From assembly GCA_049790855.1 (NCBI GenBank), contig JBAQZJ010000109.1, positions 1 through 35,799 of the forward strand: DNA of 35,799 nt. The letters run 5' to 3'. Every line of letters starts with the position of its first letter. Position 1 is the stretch's first letter. The DNA is from JACCRE01 sp049790855 (GTDB taxonomy: Bacteria; Planctomycetota; Planctomycetia; Planctomycetales; Planctomycetaceae). The position numbers and the translations under genes were made by a program. Below, one piece after another: positions 30,266 to 35,799 of the stretch. The notes beneath the pieces were generated by a model. It had not been told where the DNA came from. It searched no databases and worked only from the letters and a program-made list of their open reading frames with translations.

Positions 30266-31675
30266 GTGGCGGACAACCCGGCCAGCCGTGAGCGGATTCT
30301 CTTCATCACCGGTCGTCTCGCCGAGCCGGCCGTCCGCGACGTGGTGTCGCGTCTCAGCCGTCAGCTCGGTTTCGAGTACGAGGTCGCGGTGCTCGGCGTG
30401 AGCGTGGCGGCCTTGTTGACGACGACTCTCGTCGCCCGAAGGCTGAATGTCTCTCAGAAGTTCGACCGAGCGATCCTGCCGGGCTGGTGCGGCGGTGATC
30501 TCGCGCCGCTGGACGCCCATTTCGGGTTCCCGTTCGAGCGTGGTCCGAAGGACGTTTACGATCTGCCGACACATCTAGGCGTCGAGGGTCGCGAAACGCC
30601 TGACCTGACGCGCTACGACATCGAGATTCTCGCCGAGATCAATCATGCTCCTCGATTGCCGGAATCGCAGTTGCTTCGCCTCGCCGACGCCTACCGGGCC
30701 GACGGAGCCGACGTCATCGATCTCGGCTGTGAACCGGGACGCATCTGGGACGGCGCCGCGTCGGCTGTCCGGTCGTTGATTCGTGAAGGACACCGGATTT
30801 CGATCGACAGCTTTGAGCGGGTTGAGGTCGAGGCGTCCGTCGAAGCCGGCGCGGAACTGGTCTTAAGTTGTAACCGTTCGAATCTCGATTGGGCACGGCG
30901 TCTTCCTGTCGAACTGGTTGCGATTCCCGACGATCCGAGAGATCACAATTCGCTCGCCATGACCATCGGGAGCCTTCAAGAAGCCGGTGCGAGATTTCGA
31001 ATCGACCCGATCCTGGAGCCGATCGGCTTTGGGTTTGCCGCGTCGCTCGCACGCTACGACGCCGTCCGACGACGATTCCCCGACATCGAGATGATGATGG
31101 GCGTCGGAAATCTCACGGAATTGACCGAGACCGATTCGGCGGGGGTCAACGTGCTGCTCGCCGGCGTCTGTCAGGAACTCCGCATCCGCAGCGTGTTGAC
31201 GACGCAGGTCATCAACTGGTGTCGCACGGCGGTGAAGGAACTCGATCTGGCGCGGCGATTGATGCGGCATGCGGTGGAGAAGGGCATCCCGCCAAAGCAC
31301 GTCGATGCGCGTCTCGTGATGCTCCGCGACTCACGCGTGCCCGAACGAGGAACCGAGGAATTGGAGCGGCTGCAGGCGGCGATTCGAGATCCGAACTTCC
31401 GGCTGTTCGCCGAGGGCGGAGAACTGCATCTGATGAATCGCGACGGCTACTGGCACGGGGACGATCCGTTTGAAGTCTTCGACCGCGTGCTGGCGGCTTC
31501 CGGCCCGATCGACGCCCAACATGCGTTCTATCTTGGGTATGAACTCGCGAAGGCGACGACGGCTCTGACGCTCGGGAAGCGCTATGTCCAGGACGAGTCG
31601 CTCTGCTGGGGCTTTCTGACACGCCCCGAAACGAGCGCCGTCGAACGCCGGCATGCTCACACCGCCGACGAGTAG
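30266..31675 (+). CDS. DUF6513 / dihydropteroate synthase-like protein (methanopterin-type)
   Basis: A 469-residue protein. The N-terminal DUF6513 domain covers about residues 1-125 (ILFITGRLAEPAVRDVV). A dihydropteroate-synthase-like TIM barrel follows, with GADVIDLGCEPG near 146-157, ISIDSFERVEVEASVEAGA near 178 and LVLSCNRSN. It belongs to the DHPS-related family found in methanogens and in bacteria with tetrahydromethanopterin. There it is thought to join the pterin to an aminobenzene-ribosyl compound rather than to free p-aminobenzoate. GTG start at 30266, directly after the SDR stop. The pabB and pabA genes downstream supply the aminobenzoate precursor. Confidence 0.88.
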   Translation: MADNPASRERILFITGRLAEPAVRDVVSRLSRQLGFEYEVAVLGVSVAALLTTTLVARRLNVSQKFDRAILPGWCGGDLAPLDAHFGFPFERGPKDVYDLPTHLGVEGRETPDLTRYDIEILAEINHAPRLPESQLLRLADAYRADGADVIDLGCEPGRIWDGAASAVRSLIREGHRISIDSFERVEVEASVEAGAELVLSCNRSNLDWARRLPVELVAIPDDPRDHNSLAMTIGSLQEAGARFRIDPILEPIGFGFAASLARYDAVRRRFPDIEMMMGVGNLTELTETDSAGVNVLLAGVCQELRIRSVLTTQVINWCRTAVKELDLARRLMRHAVEKGIPPKHVDARLVMLRDSRVPERGTEELERLQAAIRDPNFRLFAEGGELHLMNRDGYWHGDDPFEVFDRVLAASGPIDAQHAFYLGYELAKATTALTLGKRYVQDESLCWGFLTRPETSAVERRHAHTADE

Positions 31676-31676
31676 A

Positions 31677-33149
31677 ATGGCTTCACCAGAATTGTCCGAA
31701 GCAGCGGATGGCGTCGTGCCTCGAGTTTTTGAATTGCCGAACGTCCCTGACCCGCTCGAGGCGCTGCGGCGGTTTATCGATCTCGACGGCACCCTGCTGC
31801 TGGACAGTGTCGTCCGCCATCCGCATCTCGGACGCTATTCGTTTCTGGCGGCCGATCCGTTCCGCTGGTGCCGCATTTCCACGCCGCAGTTCGGTGAAGA
31901 CCCGTTGCGGCCGCTGGCCGAGATGATGCGGGGTTTTCCGACGTATTGCATTGACCGATTGCCGCCGTTCCAGGGCGGTGCGGCCGGCCTGATGGGCTAT
32001 GAACTTGGGGCTGCTTGGGAACGCCTTCGCGAGCGACCGTCGGATGCGGGCGATTTTCCGGCGCTTGCCGTCGGTCTCTATGACTGCGTATTGGCATGGG
32101 ATCATTTCGAGAACCGGGCCTGGATCATTTCTCAGGGGTTCCCTGCGATCGATCCAGATCTGCGGCGACGACGCGCCGATGAGCGACTGGAGTGGATGCT
32201 CGACCGACTGTCCGGCCCGCTGCGGCAGCCGCGTCTGACGACCCCCGTTTATCCTTCTGAGGCGTCGCCCTGTCCGCGATCTCCGCTTGCGAATCATCCC
32301 GGCGTGACCAGCACGTTCTCGAAGGCCGATTACTTGGCGAACGTCGAGCGGATCATCGAATACATTCGGGCCGGCGACGTCTTTCAGGCGAACCTGTCGC
32401 AACAGCTTCTCGCGCAAACGACGGCGTCGCCCATCGAACTCTATGCCCGCTTGCGGACGGTGAATCCGACTCCGTTCGCAGCCTATTTTGCAGCGGAAGA
32501 CTGGGCGGTGATGAGTGCGTCGCCCGAACGGTTCCTGGAAGTGCGTCGAGGCGAAGTCGAAACGCGGCCGATCAAGGGCACGCGCCCTCGCTCGACCTCA
32601 CCCGCCGAGGACGAACGCTTGCGGCTTGAACTCGCCGCCAGCGAAAAGGATCGTGCCGAAAACGTGATGATCGTCGACCTCTTGCGAAACGACCTCTCGA
32701 AGGTCTGCCGACCGGGAACGATTCGTGTGCCGCAACTGTGCATGCTGGAATCGTACGCCACTGTCCACCACCTCGTCTCGACAGTCGTCGGCACCTTGGA
32801 GCAAGATAAGACCGCCTGGGATCTGCTGGCGGCCTGCTTTCCCGGCGGGTCGATCACCGGCGCTCCCAAGGTCCGGGCGATGGAGATCCTGCGGGATCTG
32901 GAACCCACCGCGCGCGGGCCGTATTGCGGCAGCCTGTTCTACGTCGGCTTCGACGGAGCTTGTGACAGCAGCATTCTCATTCGCACCATGGCTGCGAAGA
33001 ATGCAAAAGTGCAGATCGGCGTGGGCGGCGGGATCACCGCATCGTCGAATCCGCTCGAGGAGTATGACGAAACCCTTATCAAGGCTCGCGGGATGCTAGC
33101 CGCTCTCGCTGAACCGATGCGAGAGCCGACGATGACGAATCCGGCATGA
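31677..33149 (+). CDS. pabB: Aminodeoxychorismate synthase component I
   Basis: A 490-residue chorismate-using enzyme. The catalytic Lys300 in RPIKGTRPR marks PabB; anthranilate synthase TrpE has Ala at that place. Other signatures are GDVFQANLSQQL, ENVMIVDLLRNDLSKV, FPGGSITGAPKVRAMEI and GVGGGITASSNP. With PabA ammonia it makes 4-amino-4-deoxychorismate. I start at the ATG at 31677, one base after the upstream stop; an ATG at 31653 overlapping that gene is also possible. The stop overlaps pabA as ATGA. No pabC is in the window. Confidence 0.94.
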   Translation: MASPELSEAADGVVPRVFELPNVPDPLEALRRFIDLDGTLLLDSVVRHPHLGRYSFLAADPFRWCRISTPQFGEDPLRPLAEMMRGFPTYCIDRLPPFQGGAAGLMGYELGAAWERLRERPSDAGDFPALAVGLYDCVLAWDHFENRAWIISQGFPAIDPDLRRRRADERLEWMLDRLSGPLRQPRLTTPVYPSEASPCPRSPLANHPGVTSTFSKADYLANVERIIEYIRAGDVFQANLSQQLLAQTTASPIELYARLRTVNPTPFAAYFAAEDWAVMSASPERFLEVRRGEVETRPIKGTRPRSTSPAEDERLRLELAASEKDRAENVMIVDLLRNDLSKVCRPGTIRVPQLCMLESYATVHHLVSTVVGTLEQDKTAWDLLAACFPGGSITGAPKVRAMEILRDLEPTARGPYCGSLFYVGFDGACDSSILIRTMAAKNAKVQIGVGGGITASSNPLEEYDETLIKARGMLAALAEPMREPTMTNPA

Positions 33150-33760
33150 TTCTGCTGATCGACAACTACGACAGCTTCGTCCACAACCTGGCCCGCTACT
33201 TTCGTGAACTGGGCCGAGAGACGCTCGTCGTACGTAACGACGCCATCACACCTGATGGCGTCATCGACGGTGAATACAACGCGATCGTGTTGAGTCCAGG
33301 GCCATGCACTCCTGCCGAAACCGGCGTCTGCCTGCCGCTTTTGAAGTCACTCCCGCGGCATGTCCCTGTCCTGGGCGTCTGCCTGGGACACCAGGCCATT
33401 GCGGTCGCATTCGGCGGCCACGTCGAACGGGTCGCCCCGGTGCATGGAACGCCTTCGCTGGTCCGACACGCCGGCCAAGGCCTGTTTCGCGATCTTCCCG
33501 ATCGATTCCCCGCGGGGCGATACCATTCGCTGGCGGTGTCGCTGCCGCTGCCGGAGCCGCTCCAGGTCGACGCCGTGACGGACGAAGGCGTCGTCATGGC
33601 GCTCTCGCATCGCGACCGGCCGATCTTCGGCGTGCAGTTTCACCCCGAGTCGGTGCTGACGGCACATGGTCATCGCATTCTCTCCAATTTCCTGGAGATT
33701 ACGGAACGTCGCCAGCCGGCAGACTCGACGCGATCCGACCATCCGGTCGGAACCCTATGA
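33146..33760 (+). CDS. pabA: Aminodeoxychorismate synthase component II (glutamine amidotransferase)
   Basis: A 204-residue class I glutamine amidotransferase: MILLIDNYDSFVHNLARYF, SPGPCTPAETG, the nucleophile Cys79 in LGVCLGHQA, and the His-Glu pair in FGVQFHPESVLT. The ATGA overlap with pabB indicates coupled translation and supports PabA over TrpG, although some bacteria use one protein for both roles. About 15 C-terminal residues after the fold are Arg/Asp-rich and look unstructured. Confidence 0.94.
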   Translation: MILLIDNYDSFVHNLARYFRELGRETLVVRNDAITPDGVIDGEYNAIVLSPGPCTPAETGVCLPLLKSLPRHVPVLGVCLGHQAIAVAFGGHVERVAPVHGTPSLVRHAGQGLFRDLPDRFPAGRYHSLAVSLPLPEPLQVDAVTDEGVVMALSHRDRPIFGVQFHPESVLTAHGHRILSNFLEITERRQPADSTRSDHPVGTL

Positions 33761-33862
33761 GCCGGAGTCACCCCGGCCAGGCAGAGGCGGGAGACGCGGC
33801 CCGTTCGTCCGATACGTTCAAATGCGGATCGTGACGTCTCAGCCCGCGTTCGAGGTGGACTG

Positions 33863-34828
33863 TTGCCAACCGGCAGGCACATCGCCGCGCGGTCACTGCT
33901 TCTGGCCGCCCTGTTGACCGCCGTATCGGGAGCGAACCCGGCGACCGGCTGGAAATCCGATTTCGCCGCCGCACGGGCCGAAGCGGTCCGTCTCGACAGG
34001 CCGTTGCTGGTTCACTTTTACGCCGACTGGTGCGGTCCCTGTAAACGGATGGATCGCGAGGTTCTGCACACGCCCGAATTCGTTGCCCGAGCGAGCCGGC
34101 GCGTGGTCGCCGTGAAAATCGACGTTGAGCGGCATCGCGACGTCGCCGAGCGCTACGGCGTCGACTCGCTGCCCACCGACCTGTTTCTGGCTCCCGACGG
34201 TCGTGTACTGGGTATGATGAACGGCTATCGGCCGAAGGACGACTACTTTCGCCGCGTTGTCGCGATCGAGAGTCAGTACGATCGTCTGCGGGATCTCTAC
34301 CTTGCACGCTCCGACGGAAAAGCACCGGTTCGAGCGACGACCGACGGAGCCGGCCCTCGCTTCCCTGTGCTTGACCGACCGGAATTGGATTCTCCGAGCG
34401 AGCCGGCTCCCGACGCCCCAAAGCCGGGAATCCGCCTCAAACCGCGCGCCGATGGAACGCTGCTGCTGGGACTGAAAGGATACAGCCCCGTCGCGCTGCA
34501 CGATCGCCGGCAGTGGCTCAAGGGGAACCCTCGCTTCGCGTGGGAGCACCAGGGCCTGACGTATTTCATGGGTTCCGCCGAGGAACTGGCGAAGTTCCAA
34601 GACGATGCGGAACGGTACGCTCCGCGTCTGCTCGGTTGCGATCCGGTTCTCTATTATGACGAGGGGCGCGCGGTTCCCGGCAGCACGAGCTTTGCCGCCC
34701 TGTTTGATGAAGGGTTGTTCTTGTTCACATCGCGCGAAACACGCGAGGCGTTTCGCGCAAGCCCCGATCGCTATACGCGCCGCCGCACAGTGCTTCTGAT
34801 CGAGGAGTGCGAAGCCGTATTGCGGTAA
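33863..34828 (+). CDS. Secreted thioredoxin-fold protein with YHS-like C-terminal domain
   Basis: A 321-residue protein with a signal peptide (SLLLAALLTAVSG). The thioredoxin domain spans about residues 28-140: LLVHFYADWCGPCKRMDREVL has the redox pair Cys57 and Cys60, with the cis-Pro in GVDSLPTDLFL. A Pro-rich linker follows. Residues about 195-275 (YSPVALHDRRQWLKGNPRFAWEHQGLTYF, quoted in part as GLTYFMGSAEELAKFQDDAERYAP) resemble YHS-type metal-binding domains, though no YHS triplet is present. TTG start at 33863 with GAGGTGG upstream; no ATG fits before the signal peptide. It lies 102 bp after pabA and may belong to that transcript; no functional link is evident. Confidence 0.8.
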   Translation: MPTGRHIAARSLLLAALLTAVSGANPATGWKSDFAAARAEAVRLDRPLLVHFYADWCGPCKRMDREVLHTPEFVARASRRVVAVKIDVERHRDVAERYGVDSLPTDLFLAPDGRVLGMMNGYRPKDDYFRRVVAIESQYDRLRDLYLARSDGKAPVRATTDGAGPRFPVLDRPELDSPSEPAPDAPKPGIRLKPRADGTLLLGLKGYSPVALHDRRQWLKGNPRFAWEHQGLTYFMGSAEELAKFQDDAERYAPRLLGCDPVLYYDEGRAVPGSTSFAALFDEGLFLFTSRETREAFRASPDRYTRRRTVLLIEECEAVLR

Positions 34829-34929
34829 AAGTTCTCGTGATTGCGGCCGACCGGCCTGAGCGACCACGCGGCGGCCACGGCGCAGTCCAAGCGGGGCGGG
34901 GGAAAACCGCATAAACGGAACAACAACGA

Positions 34930-34957
34930 TTGACATGGGCGGGACGTCCGCTAAGAT
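34930..34957 (+). promoter_or_regulatory. Near-consensus sigma-70 promoter
   Basis: A perfect -35 TTGACA (34930-34935), a 16-bp spacer and TAAGAT (34952-34957; five of six). The start would be near 34964, about 520 nt ahead of the next gene start. It is the best promoter match in the window. Confidence 0.7.
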
Positions 34958-34963
34958 ACGCGC

Positions 34964-35487
34964 AAGATGAGGGTCGGCTTACGGTTGTTCTCTCGGAAAG
35001 ACTCGGTCGGGAAGACCGGGGAGAGATGGAGCGACTTGAAGGCGGCCCCTCGCCTCGGACTTGCCTGTCCGACGGCCCGCTTTTCTGCTGTCCGGTATTT
35101 GCCCGCACTTTTCTGCCGCGGGTCGGTCGGTGGATCGCGTCAAACGGGCCATGCGGACGGGCGCTGATGCCCGACCACCTGTTTGCGGAGCTTCCTGGGA
35201 TACCGGCGAAGTGAATGCACAGACCGCCTGTGTCGCGGTCCTGTTTTCGCCGATCACCGCAAGACTGTCGCTCTTTTGTCCGCACGGTCGACAAGGCCGC
35301 CGGGTGAGGATCGAACGCCGTCTGGACCGGTTTGCCGGGCAGAGGCTGTCACTCTTTGGACCGCTTTTCGCACACTGACACGATTGTCACGGGCCGTCTC
35401 GTTTGGGTCCGTCATTCGCAGGAAGACATGACCGGCTATTCCGGCCGGGTCGTCGTCGTATCTGTTGGCTCTCTGGAAGTAGACCGC
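34964..35487 (+). promoter_or_regulatory. Long leader, or untranslated RNA, upstream of the Arg/Glu-rich gene
   Basis: Between the promoter and the ATG at 35488 I see no credible gene; the open frames are short and Arg/Ser-rich. The stretch has pyrimidine-rich runs (for example near 35080-35116) and an imperfect 22-nt direct repeat at 35262-35283 and 35343-35364 (18 of 22 identical). It also has a small hairpin, TGACA-CGAT-TGTCA, near 35379-35392. Long leaders that mediate autoregulation are known for genes such as rne and rho. Whether this is such a leader or a separate small RNA is open. Confidence 0.4.
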
Positions 35488-35799
35488 ATGGCTTCTGAAC
35501 GTCGCGTCGACTCGGACGAAACTCCCGAAACCGCCGCCGCTACGACTCGTCGGCCGACTCGCCGGCGTCGTACCGTCGCCGAATCGCCAAGCGCTCCCCC
35601 GGTGGAGACGCTGGTGTCCGAGAGTCTTGCCGACGACAACCGCGACAAGGTGCCGCGCGACGAGGAGACTTCGACCCCGCGACCCCGACGCCGTCGGACT
35701 CCGCGAGAGGAGAATCCGCCCGAACGCGTCGAACGCACGGAATCCGAACGTGCCAGTGCCGAACGTGCCAGTGTCGAACGTGCCAGTGTCGAACGTGCC
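35488..35799 (+). CDS. N-terminus of an Arg/Glu-rich disordered protein (cut by window end)
   Basis: Only the first 104 codons are present. The ATG at 35488 follows GGAAG at a good distance. The sequence (ASERRVDSDETPETAAATT, RRPTRRRRTV, PRPRRRRTPREENPP) is highly charged and low in complexity, with clusters of Arg. The end runs into repeated ERAS[AV] pentapeptides. Such tails and heads occur on RNA-binding proteins such as Rho, RNase E/G, pseudouridine synthases and helicases. No catalytic domain is in view, so the product cannot be named. Confidence 0.7.
   Translation, partial: MASERRVDSDETPETAAATTRRPTRRRRTVAESPSAPPVETLVSESLADDNRDKVPRDEETSTPRPRRRRTPREENPPERVERTESERASAERASVERASVERA
35731..35799 (+). 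repeat. 15-bp in-frame minisatellite (ERAS[AV] repeats), open at the window end
   Basis: A diverged unit GAACGCACGGAATCC (35731) is followed by GAACGTGCCAGTGCC (35746) and two copies of GAACGTGCCAGTGTC (35761, 35776). The first 9 bases of another copy follow at 35791. Each unit keeps the reading frame. The array continues beyond the window. Confidence 0.9.

Noticed and set aside
33757..33834. A 25-codon open frame overlapping the pabA stop as ATGA
   Set aside because: It has no recognisable features and its length is easily reached by chance. The overlap alone is weak evidence.
34829..35487. RNase P RNA, 6S RNA or tmRNA in the gene-free leader region
   Set aside because: I could not find the conserved core segments of these RNAs, such as the GAGGAAAGTCC-type start of RNase P RNA.

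Overview
The window looks like chromosome from a GC-rich planctomycete (Planctomycetota). I infer this from several features: secreted BamB-like beta-propeller proteins with the WPQFRGP start motif, a Gfo/Idh/MocA dehydrogenase beside a xylose-isomerase-like TIM barrel, a DUF6513/dihydropteroate-synthase-like protein of the tetrahydromethanopterin type, and a secreted thioredoxin fused to a YHS-like domain. Most of the window is core metabolism and information processing. The accessory parts are small: one broken toxin-antitoxin pair, one REP/RAYT element and several short intergenic repeats. No rRNA, tRNA, CRISPR or prophage was seen.

Layout. Positions 94-6106 are all on the minus strand. 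In transcription order they are a phosphomannose-isomerase-like cupin, a sugar isomerase-like TIM barrel, an antitoxin with a frameshifted RelE/ParE toxin, a Gfo/Idh/MocA oxidoreductase, greA, and a secreted beta-propeller protein. Positions 6378-11869 are plus strand: argC, argJ and putA (arginine synthesis next to proline breakdown). Positions 11998-16368 are minus strand and form a translation/replication cluster, rplY-pth-rpsF-ssb-rplI-dnaB, which lacks rpsR. Positions 16615-25735 are plus strand: a 1505-residue secreted two-propeller protein, purA, sucC, sucD and a DUF4328 membrane protein with a zinc ribbon.

Positions 25745-26547 hold a REP element: a REP-associated tyrosine transposase (RAYT) gene, broken by one frameshift, bounded by four near-identical 29-bp palindromes in two inverted pairs. 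Then on the minus strand come ndk, carA, a strong intrinsic terminator and an ArsR-type regulator. After about 740 bp without a convincing gene, a tight plus-strand operon runs SDR, DHPS-like protein, pabB, pabA, followed by a thioredoxin/YHS-like protein. The operon fits production and use of p-aminobenzoate for methanopterin-type cofactor synthesis. Its SDR lacks the usual catalytic Tyr and Ser. The right end has a near-consensus sigma-70 promoter, a leader of about 520 nt, and the start of an Arg/Glu-rich disordered protein that runs into an in-frame 15-bp minisatellite cut by the window edge.

The points most worth following are the SDR-DHPS-pabBA operon with its altered SDR, the REP/RAYT unit in which a REP encodes the transposase C-terminus, the heptamer repeat arrays between sucC and sucD, and the long leader plus repeat-bearing gene at the right edge. 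All functional calls rest on motif recognition; no database search was run.
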